A DNA stretch of 64,000 nucleotides from Pseudomonas japonica (GTDB taxonomy: Bacteria > Pseudomonadota > Gammaproteobacteria > Pseudomonadales > Pseudomonadaceae), in assembly GCF_900188455.1 (NCBI RefSeq), contig NZ_FZOL01000007.1, forward strand, positions 124,001 through 188,000. Reading direction: 5' to 3'. The notes beneath the pieces were generated by a model, which saw only the letters and a list, made by a program, of their open reading frames with translations, had not been told where the DNA came from and searched no databases. Shown in pieces: positions 16,707 through 24,732 of the stretch; within the stretch, counting starts at the first letter, position 1, and each line of letters begins with the position of its first letter. Both the position numbers and the translations under genes were made by a program.

Positions 16707-18059
16707 ATGAGCAGTAACCACCACACGACTCCGGCCGGTGGCGACGAACAGCTTCGTCGCGTGCTCGGCCTTCCGGCCCTGGTCTTCTTCGGCCTGGTCT
16801 ACATGGTCCCGCTGACCATCTTCACCACCTACGGCATCGTCACCGAAACCACCGGTGGCCGCACCGCCGGCGCCTACCTGGTGACCCTGGCGGCCATGCT
16901 TTTCACCGCGGCGTCCTACAGCATCATGGTCAAGCGCTTTCCGGTGGCGGGCTCGGCGTACTCCTACACCAATATCGCCTTCGGCTCGAACGTGGGCTTC
17001 CTCGCCGGCTGGTCGCTGCTGCTGGATTACCTGTTCCTGCCGATGATCAACTACCTGCTGATCGGCCTGTTCCTCAACATCGCCTTCCCCGCCGTGCCGA
17101 CCTGGGTCTTCGTCATCGGCTCCATCGCCCTGGTGACCCTGCTCAACGTCATGGGCATCCGCTCGGTGGCCAAGGCCAGCAACCTGATCGTCGGCGCCCA
17201 GGTGGTCTTCATCGGGGTATTCGTCGCGCTGTCCTGCAACTCGCTGAGCAACGGCCCGGTGGACTGGCTGTCGCCGCTGCTCGGCGATGGCAGCAAGCCA
17301 GGCTTCGATCCGCTGATGGCGGGGGCGGCGGTGCTGTGCCTGTCGTTCCTCGGCTTCGACGCGGTCTCGACCCTGGCCGAGGAAACCCGCGATGCACGCC
17401 GCAACGTACCGCGGGCGATCATGCTCACCACCCTGGCCGCCGGCGCGCTGTTCACCCTGCTGGCCTACCTCAGCCAGCTGGTGATCCCGGGCAGCCATTT
17501 CGAGAACACCGACACCGCCGCCAACGAAGTGATGCTGAAGATCGGCGGCCAGTTCCTCGCCAACTTCTTCACCGCGACCTTCGTCGCCGGCAGCCTGGGC
17601 TCGGCCCTGGCCTCGCAGGCGGCGGTATCGCGGATCATCTACAGCATGGGCCGCGACAAGTTGCTGCCGCAGCGCGTCTTCGGCAGCCTGTCGCCGCGCT
17701 TCGGCACGCCGATCAACGCCACCCTGCTGGTCTCCCTGGTGTCGCTGATCGCCCTGGTGATCGATCTGGGAACCCTGGCCTCGCTGATCAGCTTCGGCGC
17801 GCTGGCGGCCTTCTCGGCGGTGAACATGGCAGTGCTGCGCACTCACCTGCCGGGCAAGGGACAAGAGCGCAATGTGCTGCTGCACGGTGTGGTGCCACTG
17901 GTGGGGCTGGGCCTGACCCTGTGGCTGTGGACCAGCCTGTCCAGCCTGACCCTGAGCATCGGCCTGAGCTGGTTCGGCGTCGGCGTGCTGTACCTGCTGG
18001 TCCTCACCGGCGGCTTCCGGCGCAACGTCAAGGTCGCCGACTTCTCCGAAGCCGGCTGA
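16707..18059 (+). CDS. APC-family amino acid/polyamine permease, PuuP-like putrescine importer
   Basis: A 450-residue inner-membrane transporter with twelve predicted membrane segments. From memory it follows E. coli PuuP closely: GLVYMVPLTIFTTYGIVTE, YSIMVKRFPVAGSAYSYTN, GWSLLLDYLFLPMINYLLIG, CLSFLGFDAVSTLAEETRDA, and LASQAAVSRIIYSMGRDKLL. PuuP imports putrescine by proton symport, and putrescine or a related amine is the best guess here. The ATG at 16707 follows an AAAGGG ribosome site; the in-frame extension lies in the leader. It is a single gene, convergent with hrpB after only six bases. A TATAAAAAA stretch at 16683 may be part of its promoter. Confidence 0.85.
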   Translation: MSSNHHTTPAGGDEQLRRVLGLPALVFFGLVYMVPLTIFTTYGIVTETTGGRTAGAYLVTLAAMLFTAASYSIMVKRFPVAGSAYSYTNIAFGSNVGFLAGWSLLLDYLFLPMINYLLIGLFLNIAFPAVPTWVFVIGSIALVTLLNVMGIRSVAKASNLIVGAQVVFIGVFVALSCNSLSNGPVDWLSPLLGDGSKPGFDPLMAGAAVLCLSFLGFDAVSTLAEETRDARRNVPRAIMLTTLAAGALFTLLAYLSQLVIPGSHFENTDTAANEVMLKIGGQFLANFFTATFVAGSLGSALASQAAVSRIIYSMGRDKLLPQRVFGSLSPRFGTPINATLLVSLVSLIALVIDLGTLASLISFGALAAFSAVNMAVLRTHLPGKGQERNVLLHGVVPLVGLGLTLWLWTSLSSLTLSIGLSWFGVGVLYLLVLTGGFRRNVKVADFSEAG

Positions 18060-18065
18060 TCCCTC

Positions 18066-20585
18066 TCAAGTCCCGCGCGGCTTAGCCCGCGCGGTGGCTT
18101 CCGCCACCAGTGGATCATCCGGCCAGTAGTGCTTCGGGTAGCGCCCCTTCAGGTCTTTCTTCACCTCGCTGTAGGTGGATTTCCAGAAGTTCGCCAGATC
18201 CTGGGTCACCTGCACCGGCCGCCGCGCCGGCGACAGCAGGTGCAGCAGAACCTGCTGGCGGCCCTGGGCGATACGCGGGGTGTCGGCGAGGCCGAAGAGT
18301 TCCTGCAGGCGCACCGCCAGCACCGGCGGGTGCTCGCTGTAGTCGATGCGGATGTTCGACCCCGAGGGCACGCTGAGATGGACCGGTGCCCACTCGTCGA
18401 GGCGCTGCGGCAGCGGCCAGGGCAGCAGGTTGCGCAGGATCGACGAGAGGTCGAGATTGGCGAAATGACTGAGCCGGGTGACCTTGCCCAGGTAGGGTTG
18501 CAGCCAGTCCGCCAGGGTCGCCAGCAGGGCATCGTCGCCAAGGTCCGGCCACTCGCTGGTGCCGCCGCTGGCCAGGTCCAGTTGACGCAGCAAGGCCACC
18601 CGCGCCTGCCACTGGCGCAACTCCGGGGTCCATGGCAGCAGCGCCAGGCCCTTGCGCCGGACCAGGTCGAGCAAGGCGCGGGCGCGGGCCTCGTCGTCGA
18701 GGCCGGTCAGCGGCTCGCGCGCGAGAATCAACTCACCGACCTTGCGCTGGCGTTCGGCGCGCAGGACGTTTTCCTTCTCGTCCCATTCCAGTTGCTCGAC
18801 CACGCTGACCTGCTCAGCCAGCACCTCGTCGAACAGCGTCGGGTCGAGTTCCGCCGCCAGGTAGATGCGCTCCTCGCGCTGGCCCTGGCGGCTGCCAAGA
18901 TCGGCCACCACCAGCCACGCCTGCTTCATCAGCGCATCGACTTCGCCGAACTGCGCGGCGCGGCCATTGGCCAGGCGATACTCCGCGCCACCGGCCCGAC
19001 GCTGCTGGGCGACCCGGTCCGGATAGGCCAGCGCCAGCAGCGCGCCGAGCCAGCGCGGGTGCTGCGGATCGCTCACCGCCGCGCCGGGTTTGTCGCGCAG
19101 GAAGCCGCGGTATTGCCGGGCCAGTTGCCTGGCCCGCTGGACGCCACCCTGGCTGCCGCGCGCGGCGCGGGTCTCGCCGCTGAGCAGGCTCAGGCGGCTG
19201 TGCAGGTCGGCGCCGGCGCCACGCAGAATGTCGCGCTCGCCCAGCAAGGCGGCGACATCGCAGGCCATGGCGCTCAGGCCGAGGTCCTGACCGCGCAGCA
19301 ACAGATGGGCGATGCGCGGGTGAGCCGGCAGTTCGGCCATGGCCTGCCCGTGCGCGGTCAGACGCTCGTCATTCAGCGCGCCGAGCCTGCGCAGCAGATC
19401 CTGTGCCTGGCTGTAGGCAGCGGCTGGCGGAGCATCGAGCCAGCGCAATTGCCCGGGCGTCACACCCCAGCGGTTCAGTTGCAGGGCCAGGCCGGCAAGA
19501 TCGGCGTGAATGATTTCCGCCGTGCCGTAGGCGGCCAGTTGCTCGTGCTGGGCTTCCGACCACAGCCGATAGCACACCCCCGGTTCCAGACGTCCGGCAC
19601 GACCGGCACGCTGGGTGGCGCTGGCGCGGGAGATGCGCTGGGTGTCCAGACGGGTCATGCCGCTGCCCGGGTCGAATCGCGGCACCCGCGCCAGACCGGC
19701 ATCCACCACCACGCGCACGCCGTCGATGGTCAGGCTGGTCTCGGCGAGATTGGTCGCCAGCACCACCTTGCGCGTGCCCGCCGGCGCCGGTTCGATGGCG
19801 GCGCGCTGGGCGGACAGGTCCAGTTCGCCGTGCAGCGGACAGAGCAGGATATCGGCGCGCTCGCCCAGGGCGTCCTGCAACGACTGGTGGACCCGGCGGA
19901 TCTCCGCCTGACCCGGGAGGAACACCAGCAGGCTGCCGCTCTCGTCGTCCAGCGCCTGCAGCACGGTGTCGGTGACCCGTGGCTCGATGAACTCGCCGGG
20001 CTGGAACGGCCGACCCCAGCACATCCGCACCGGGTACATGCGTCCTTCGCTGCTGATCACCGGGGCGTCGTCGAGCAGCGCGGACAGACGCTCGCCTTCG
20101 AGGGTCGCGGACATCAGCAGGATCTTCAGCGGCGGCTCGTCGCGCAGCAGCTCGCGGCCGTTCAGGCTCAGGGCCAGGGCGAGGTCGGCGTCGAGGCTGC
20201 GTTCGTGGAATTCGTCGAAGATCAGCAGGCCGACACCGTCCAGCGCCGGGTCGTCCTGCAGGCGGCGGGTGAGGATACCTTCGGTGACCACTTCGATACG
20301 GGTTTTCGGACCGACCTTGCTGTCCAGGCGGATGCGATAGCCCACGGTTTCCCCGACCTTCTCGCCCAGCTCGCTGGCCAGGCGCTCGGCGGCGGCGCGG
20401 GCGGCCAGGCGGCGGGGTTCGAGCATGAGGATCGTCTGTCCCGCCAGCCAGGGTTCGTTCAGCAGCGCCAGCGGCACGCGGGTGGTCTTGCCGGCGCCGG
20501 GCGGCGCTTCGAGCACGGCTTCGTGACGCTGGCCCAAGGCTTCGCGCAGTGCCGGCAGTACGACATCGATCGGTAAGGAAATCAT
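18066..20585 (-). CDS. hrpB: ATP-dependent helicase HrpB (DEAH/DExH)
   Basis: An 839-residue DExH helicase. Walker A is APPGAGKTTRVPL, motif Ia MLEPRRLAARAAAERLA, motif II is DEFHERSLDADLALAL, motif III LMSATLEG, motif V TNLAETSLTIDGV, and motif VI RAGRAGRLEPG. The C-terminal third is the HrpB-specific region ending YSEVKKDLKGRYPKHYWPDDP. HrpB is linked to RNA processing; its exact substrate is unclear in most bacteria. The ATG at 20585 is preceded by GAGGG; the TTG four codons upstream overlaps that site and is less likely. Length matches the family. Confidence 0.95.
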   Translation of the reverse strand: MISLPIDVVLPALREALGQRHEAVLEAPPGAGKTTRVPLALLNEPWLAGQTILMLEPRRLAARAAAERLASELGEKVGETVGYRIRLDSKVGPKTRIEVVTEGILTRRLQDDPALDGVGLLIFDEFHERSLDADLALALSLNGRELLRDEPPLKILLMSATLEGERLSALLDDAPVISSEGRMYPVRMCWGRPFQPGEFIEPRVTDTVLQALDDESGSLLVFLPGQAEIRRVHQSLQDALGERADILLCPLHGELDLSAQRAAIEPAPAGTRKVVLATNLAETSLTIDGVRVVVDAGLARVPRFDPGSGMTRLDTQRISRASATQRAGRAGRLEPGVCYRLWSEAQHEQLAAYGTAEIIHADLAGLALQLNRWGVTPGQLRWLDAPPAAAYSQAQDLLRRLGALNDERLTAHGQAMAELPAHPRIAHLLLRGQDLGLSAMACDVAALLGERDILRGAGADLHSRLSLLSGETRAARGSQGGVQRARQLARQYRGFLRDKPGAAVSDPQHPRWLGALLALAYPDRVAQQRRAGGAEYRLANGRAAQFGEVDALMKQAWLVVADLGSRQGQREERIYLAAELDPTLFDEVLAEQVSVVEQLEWDEKENVLRAERQRKVGELILAREPLTGLDDEARARALLDLVRRKGLALLPWTPELRQWQARVALLRQLDLASGGTSEWPDLGDDALLATLADWLQPYLGKVTRLSHFANLDLSSILRNLLPWPLPQRLDEWAPVHLSVPSGSNIRIDYSEHPPVLAVRLQELFGLADTPRIAQGRQQVLLHLLSPARRPVQVTQDLANFWKSTYSEVKKDLKGRYPKHYWPDDPLVAEATARAKPRGT

Positions 20586-20704
20586 GGTAGCCCTCAAACA
20601 GTCGGGCGAGTATAACGGCGAACCCGGCCTGCCCTATCATGGTCTTATGCCCTGAAGCCGGCGTTTTGCCGGTATCGTTGCGGCTTTCCCTGCGGAGACT
20701 TTCA

Positions 20705-21124
20705 ATGCGTATTCCCTCCCGTGTCACTGGCGGTCTCCTGATCGCGAGTCTGCTGACCCAGCTCACGGCCTGCGGCACCCTGTTCTACCCTGACCGTCGC
20801 GGTCAGATCGAAGGCAAGATCGACCCGGTGATCGTCGCCCTCGACGCGGTCGGCATCCTCTTCTACGTGATTCCCGGGCTGATCGCCTTCGGCATCGACT
20901 TCGCCACCGGTGCCATCTACCTGCCGGGCGGGACGACCGCGCAGGTCGCCCCGGAAAAGCTCCAGCACGCCATCGGCGCCGACGGCAAGGTGGACAACAG
21001 CCGTCTGCAGGCCATCCTCGAAAGCGAGCTGGGCCAGCGCCTGCCGCTCAACGACCCACGCCTGATCCAGCACAAGGGCAGCGTCGAGCAACTGGCGGCC
21101 TACGGCCTGGTCCCCGCCGCCTGA
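20705..21124 (+). CDS. Small lipoprotein of unknown function
   Basis: A 139-residue lipoprotein: signal peptide with lipobox LTAC (cysteine at about residue 23), then GTLFYPDRRGQIEGKIDPVI, a hydrophobic segment AVGILFYVIPGLIAFGIDFATGAIYLPGG, and a charged C-terminal half. I do not recognise a named family beyond a conserved Pseudomonas lipoprotein. The stop is one base before the start of fieF, so the two may form an operon, and the lipoprotein could serve envelope metal homeostasis; that is inference only. The start at 20705 is chosen because a signal peptide begins there. Confidence 0.8.
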   Translation: MRIPSRVTGGLLIASLLTQLTACGTLFYPDRRGQIEGKIDPVIVALDAVGILFYVIPGLIAFGIDFATGAIYLPGGTTAQVAPEKLQHAIGADGKVDNSRLQAILESELGQRLPLNDPRLIQHKGSVEQLAAYGLVPAA

Positions 21125-21125
21125 C

Positions 21126-21995
21126 ATGACCACCTCCCGCGAACACGCGCGCCTGCTGCGCCTGGCCACCAGTGCCTCGCTGGCGGTGGCCTGCATCCTC
21201 ATCGTCAGCAAGGCGATCGCCTGGTGGCTGAGTGGCTCGGTGAGCCTGCTGGCCGGCCTGACCGACTCGCTGCTGGATGGCGCGGCGTCGCTGCTCAACC
21301 TGCTGGCGGTGCGTTATGCGCTGCGCCCCGCGGACGAAGATCATCGTTATGGACACGGCAAGGCCGAGGCGCTGGCAGGGATGGCCCAGGCCTTGTTCAT
21401 CGCGGTGAGTGCGGTGCTGATCGGGTTCCAGGCCTTCGAGCGCCTGCAGGATCCGCAGCCGCTGGGCAATACCGGACTTGGTGTGGCGGTGATGTTGTTG
21501 TCGCTGCTGCTGACCGTGGCCCTGCTGATGCTGCAGGGCCGGGTGATCCGCATCACCGGGTCCACCGCGGTGCGCGCCGACTCGCTGCACTACCGTTCCG
21601 ACCTGCTGCTCAACGGCAGCATCCTGGTGGCGCTGCTACTGGCGGCGTTCGGCTGGCCGCAACTGGATGCGTTCTTCGGGCTGGGGATTGCCCTGTACAT
21701 CCTCTGGAGCGCGCTGAGCATCGCCCGGGAAAGCTTCGCCACGCTGATGGACGAGGAACTGCCGGCGGATGTCAGCGAACGGATGCTGGCGCTGGCCTGC
21801 GCGGTGCCGGGGGTGGCGGGAGCGCATGACCTGCGCACGCGAGTGTCGGGGAGCCGCTGGTTCGTCCAGGTACACCTGGAATTGCCGGGATCGTTGCCGC
21901 TGACCCGGGCCCATGCCTTGTGCGACGAAGCGGCGGCGGCGATCAGCCGGGAGTATCCGCGGGCCGAGGTGCTGGTGCATGCGGATCCGGTCTGA
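21126..21995 (+). CDS. fieF: Cation diffusion facilitator metal exporter, FieF type
   Basis: A 289-residue inner-membrane proton-coupled exporter of divalent iron or zinc. Six membrane segments are visible. The transport-site metal ligands appear as DSLLD in segment 2 (GLTDSLLDGAASLLNL) and HYRSD in segment 5 (RADSLHYRSDLLLNG), the Asp-Asp-His-Asp set of FieF. The conserved RPADEDHRYGHGKAEALAGM loop follows segment 2. The C-terminal cytoplasmic domain (residues about 205-289) has HDLRTRVSGSRWFVQVHLEL. It begins one base after the lipoprotein stop. Confidence 0.93.
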   Translation: MTTSREHARLLRLATSASLAVACILIVSKAIAWWLSGSVSLLAGLTDSLLDGAASLLNLLAVRYALRPADEDHRYGHGKAEALAGMAQALFIAVSAVLIGFQAFERLQDPQPLGNTGLGVAVMLLSLLLTVALLMLQGRVIRITGSTAVRADSLHYRSDLLLNGSILVALLLAAFGWPQLDAFFGLGIALYILWSALSIARESFATLMDEELPADVSERMLALACAVPGVAGAHDLRTRVSGSRWFVQVHLELPGSLPLTRAHALCDEAAAAISREYPRAEVLVHADPV

Positions 21996-22021
21996 TCGTT
22001 GACACAATCTGCGGACTGGCC

Positions 22022-22130
22022 TCGTAGGAGCGTGGCTTGCCCGCGAAAGGACCGCAACGCGGTCCCAAACCGGTGACGCTCGGATTGGGCCTGCTTTGCA
22101 GGCCTTCGCGGGCAAGCCACGCTCCTACGA
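22022..22130. repeat. REP doublet (REPIN-like)
   Basis: Outer ends TCGTAGGAGCGTGGCTTGCC and its complement GGCAAGCCACGCTCCTACGA pair exactly over 26 bases. The inner hairpins differ (GGACCGCAACGCGGTCC on the left, GGCCTGCTTTGCAGGCC on the right). It separates convergent fieF and the DUF6515 gene. Confidence 0.92.
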
Positions 22131-22154
22131 CGGGACAGTGCTAGGCCCGTTACA

Positions 22155-22973
22155 TCAGTTGACGCTATACCCCCGCCCCGCCATGCACGCCCCCAGCGCC
22201 CGCCGATAGGTATCCGCCACCTGCGCCGGTGGCGCCTGGTTGGCATAGGCCGGATCGAAACCACTCTGCTCCACCGCCCAGCGATGGCACTGGTAGCGAT
22301 CCTGCTCGACCTGCTGCGGCGGCTGCCCCTGCATCGGATAGGCGATCACGTCATAGCCGCTCTGCACCGGCATCGGCTGCTGCACCTGCGGCGGATTGAC
22401 CACCACGTATTCGCGGCTGTCCTGCTGGTACTGGTAATAGGTATCCGCCACCAGGAAGAACAGCGCGCCACCAATCCACATTTCCCGCGCATAGTCCGGC
22501 AGGTAATTCACCCGCACACCGTAAGGCGGCGTCACCACCACGTACCCCGAGCCATGCGGGCGATACCAGTAACCACCGGAGTAGAAATAATCCCGCCCGC
22601 GATACGGCACTTTCCAGTAGCGATCCGGGAAACGATCGATGGCATGCCCCGGCCGATACTGCGGCCCCGGGCCCCAGCCATTGCCATGACCACTCGGGCG
22701 GCCCGCCCAGTTCGGCTGCTCGCCACGCGGACCGGTCTGCCAGTGCGGATTGCCGTCGTTGCGTCGCGGGATGTCCTGGTAATAGCCCTGGCGCGGTTGC
22801 TGGGTCTGCCACACCTCGCCCGGCTTGGATTGCAAGGGCGAACCGGAAGGCCGCTGCTCGCCTTCACCGCGCCCCTGATGCTCGCCGCGAGGGTCGTGCT
22901 CGCCTTCGGCATGGACGTTCAGGCTCAGGCACAGCAGACCGATGGCTGCCAGGGGCCAGATACGCAGTTTCAT
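22155..22973 (-). CDS. DUF6515-type secreted protein
   Basis: A 272-residue exported protein with a signal peptide (MKLRIWPLAAIGLLCLSLNV, cut after VHA). The next 90 residues are polar, low-complexity and rich in Gly, Pro, Gln, His and Arg (GQGRGEGEQRPSGSP-like composition). The second half is more ordered, with DRFPDRYWKVPYRGRDYFYS, VVVTPPYGVRVNYLP, a hydrophobic IGGALFFLVADTYYQY and a closing Cys-containing domain DRYQCHRWAVEQSGFDP ... ACMAGRGYSVN. This matches the uncharacterised DUF6515 / RcnB-like group. Function unknown. Confidence 0.8.
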   Translation of the reverse strand: MKLRIWPLAAIGLLCLSLNVHAEGEHDPRGEHQGRGEGEQRPSGSPLQSKPGEVWQTQQPRQGYYQDIPRRNDGNPHWQTGPRGEQPNWAGRPSGHGNGWGPGPQYRPGHAIDRFPDRYWKVPYRGRDYFYSGGYWYRPHGSGYVVVTPPYGVRVNYLPDYAREMWIGGALFFLVADTYYQYQQDSREYVVVNPPQVQQPMPVQSGYDVIAYPMQGQPPQQVEQDRYQCHRWAVEQSGFDPAYANQAPPAQVADTYRRALGACMAGRGYSVN

Positions 22974-23054
22974 GCTGTTCCTCTATCAACGTAGGAAGAT
23001 TCTCCGCGCACTCTAGCAGGCAGGATTGGCGCCAGCAGGTGAAATCTCGGACAT

Positions 23055-23084
23055 AAAAAAGGGCGACCCCATGGGGTCGCCCTT
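23055..23084 (-). terminator. Strong intrinsic terminator, minus strand
   Basis: A 12-base-pair GC-rich stem (AAGGGCGACCCC pairing with GGGGTCGCCCTT) is followed on the minus strand by six T. On the plus strand it is followed by CGAGAAAC, so it works in one direction. It lies upstream of the minus-strand DUF6515 gene and so must end some other minus-strand transcript. Confidence 0.85.
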
Positions 23085-23240
23085 CGAGAAACTTGTCCTG
23101 GCTCGACGCTCGTGACGCCGGCTCACCTCACGCCTGTCTTGTGGACCGCGTGCAGCCCGGGGGCCAAGCACAACCCTGTGGGATTGCTGGCCGCGACCGT
23201 CCTGCTTGGGTCGGTCGCCGTGGACATGTGTCCGGGCAGT
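23055..23240 (-). ncRNA. Candidate small RNA upstream of the second Lrp gene
   Basis: The 398-base gap between DUF6515 and the Lrp gene contains no convincing gene, yet the strong minus-strand terminator at its left end needs a transcript. A TATCAT hexamer on the minus strand at about 23256-23261 could be the -10 of its promoter, giving an RNA of roughly 190 bases. The minus strand carries two CAGGAC motifs (23095-23100, 23199-23204) like the GGA sites of RsmY/RsmZ RNAs, but whether they lie in loops is unknown. The 5' end and promoter are guesses. Confidence 0.45.
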
Positions 23241-23371
23241 GATTCTGGAAACAATGATAGGGAAACCGTGATGGCAGCGGATTGCGAAGATTGCGGAAGA
23301 AAACACCACTTGCGCAATATTTCTCCAATTATTAATAATTGTCAGCAATTCATACAGAAAAGGCCTGATCC

Positions 23372-23848
23372 ATGAGCAAGCTGGACCGCTATGACCTGAG
23401 CATCCTCGCCGAATTGCAGCGCGACGCGCGCATCTCCAACCAGGAACTGGCCGAGCGCATCGGGCTGTCGCCGTCGCCCTGCTCGCGGCGGGTCAAACAG
23501 CTGGAAGACGACGGCTTCATCTCCCGCCAGGTAGCCCTGCTCGACCGCAAGAAGCTTGGCCTGAGCCTGACCGCCTATGTGCTGATCGGCATGGACCGGC
23601 ACACCCCCGAGCGTTTCGAGACCTTCGAGGCGGCGATTCGCAACCTGCCGCAGGTACTGGAGTGCAGCCTGGTCACCGGGATGGACGCCGACTACCAGCT
23701 CAAGGTCGTGGTGCCGGACATGGACCACTACCAGAAACTGCTGCTCGGCCACCTGACCCGGATCGAGGGTGTCACAAGCGTTCGCTCGAGTTTTGTCCTG
23801 AATCAAGTGTTGGCGAGCACCGAGCTGCCCCTGACTCACCTGCGGTAG
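23372..23848 (+). CDS. Lrp/AsnC family transcriptional regulator
   Basis: A 158-residue regulator with an N-terminal helix-turn-helix (LDRYDLSILAELQRDARISN, then IGLSPSPCSRRVKQLEDDGFI) and a C-terminal RAM domain (NLPQVLECSLVTGMDADYQL, then LTRIEGVTSVRSSFVLNQV). It is more Lrp-like than the paralogue at 12046. Target genes cannot be read off: to its left is the candidate small RNA, to its right a small membrane protein. An AT-rich stretch (ATTATTAATAATTG around 23329-23342) just before the start may be its own operator. Confidence 0.92.
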   Translation: MSKLDRYDLSILAELQRDARISNQELAERIGLSPSPCSRRVKQLEDDGFISRQVALLDRKKLGLSLTAYVLIGMDRHTPERFETFEAAIRNLPQVLECSLVTGMDADYQLKVVVPDMDHYQKLLLGHLTRIEGVTSVRSSFVLNQVLASTELPLTHLR

Positions 23849-23851
23849 GCG

Positions 23852-23857
23852 TATAAT
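23852..23857 (+). promoter_or_regulatory. Perfect -10 hexamer (TATAAT) before the DUF2788 gene
   Basis: TATAAT lies 30 bases before the DUF2788 start. CTGACT 15 bases upstream is the nearest -35 candidate, with short spacing. It is probably the promoter of the small membrane protein. Confidence 0.45.
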
Positions 23858-23886
23858 CCGGCGCCTCACACTGCCGGAGAGAATCG

Positions 23887-24093
23887 ATGGATCCTGTGCT
23901 GTTCGAAGAGTGGATGATGACCATCCTGGTCTCCATCCTGATTGCCTTCATGGGCTTCATCGTCTATGACCTGGCGAAGAAGTCCAAGGCCGGTAAATTC
24001 GGCACCTTCATCCTGTTCTTCGTGCTCGGCCTGGGTATCTTCGCGTTCATCGTCAAGAGCGTGGTGATCACCTACATCGAGATGAACAAGTAG
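23887..24093 (+). CDS. DUF2788 small membrane protein
   Basis: A 68-residue protein with two membrane segments (WMMTILVSILIAFMGFIVYDL and FILFFVLGLGIFAFIVKSVVI) separated by a basic loop AKKSKAGKFG. The whole length matches the DUF2788 family found in pseudomonads and relatives. No function is known. A good ribosome site (GGAGAG) lies seven bases before the ATG. It is convergent with rluE, with three bases between the stops. Confidence 0.88.
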   Translation: MDPVLFEEWMMTILVSILIAFMGFIVYDLAKKSKAGKFGTFILFFVLGLGIFAFIVKSVVITYIEMNK

Positions 24094-24096
24094 GTC

Positions 24097-24726
24097 TCAG
24101 CGCCTCGCCGGAACGTCTTTCCACTGCCCCGGTTCGAGCCCGTCCAGTATCCAGTCGCCGATCCTCACCCGCACCAGGCGCAGGGTCGGCAGCCCCACCG
24201 CCGCGGTCATTCGTCGCACCTGGCGGTTGCGTCCTTCCTTGATGATCAGTTCCAGCCAATGGGTCGGCACGCTCTTGCGAAAGCGCACCGGCGGGTTGCG
24301 CGGCCACAGTTCGGGCTCGTCGAGCAGACGGGCCTGGGCCGGCAGGGTCGGGCCGTCGTTCAGCTCGACACCGTCGCGCAGACGCTGGATCTGCTCGGCG
24401 CTCGGCTCACCTTCCACCTGCACCCAGTAGGTCTTCGGCAGCTTGTGCTTCGGGTCGGCGATGCGCGCCTGCAACTGGCCGTCGTTGGTCAGCAGCAGCA
24501 GGCCTTCGCTGTCGCGGTCGAGGCGCCCGGCGGGATAGACCCCGGGCACCGCGATGAAATCCTTGAGCGTCGCCCGCCCCTCGCCATCACTGAACTGGGT
24601 CAGGACGTCGAAGGGCTTGTTGAACAGGATCAACCGCGGCTCGGCCGGCGGCGCCTTGGGCTGGCGTCGCGGACCGGCGGTTTTCGCCGCGGGGCGGCGC
24701 GGCGTGGAGCGTGGGGGTAACGGCAT
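24097..24726 (-). CDS. rluE: 23S rRNA pseudouridine synthase E
   Basis: A 209-residue RsuA-family enzyme that isomerises U2457 (E. coli numbering) of 23S rRNA. The catalytic motif is [21 protein letters not shown] with its aspartate; the start [16 protein letters not shown] is the family signature, followed later by [12 protein letters not shown] and [20 protein letters not shown]. It lacks the S4 domain, as RluE does. A Pro/Ala/Arg-rich N-terminal extension of about 28 residues is variable in the family. It lies six bases after amn and may be co-transcribed with it. Confidence 0.92.
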   Translation of the reverse strand: MPLPPRSTPRRPAAKTAGPRRQPKAPPAEPRLILFNKPFDVLTQFSDGEGRATLKDFIAVPGVYPAGRLDRDSEGLLLLTNDGQLQARIADPKHKLPKTYWVQVEGEPSAEQIQRLRDGVELNDGPTLPAQARLLDEPELWPRNPPVRFRKSVPTHWLELIIKEGRNRQVRRMTAAVGLPTLRLVRVRIGDWILDGLEPGQWKDVPARR

Positions 24727-24732
24727 GAAACC

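Noticed and set aside
18129..20576. An 815-codon plus-strand frame across hrpB
   Set aside because: Antisense shadow of hrpB, with no recognisable motif and no ribosome site.
23013..23348. Minus-strand open frames in the gap before the second Lrp gene
   Set aside because: They read through the strong terminator or lack a ribosome site and family resemblance; an RNA gene explains the terminator better.
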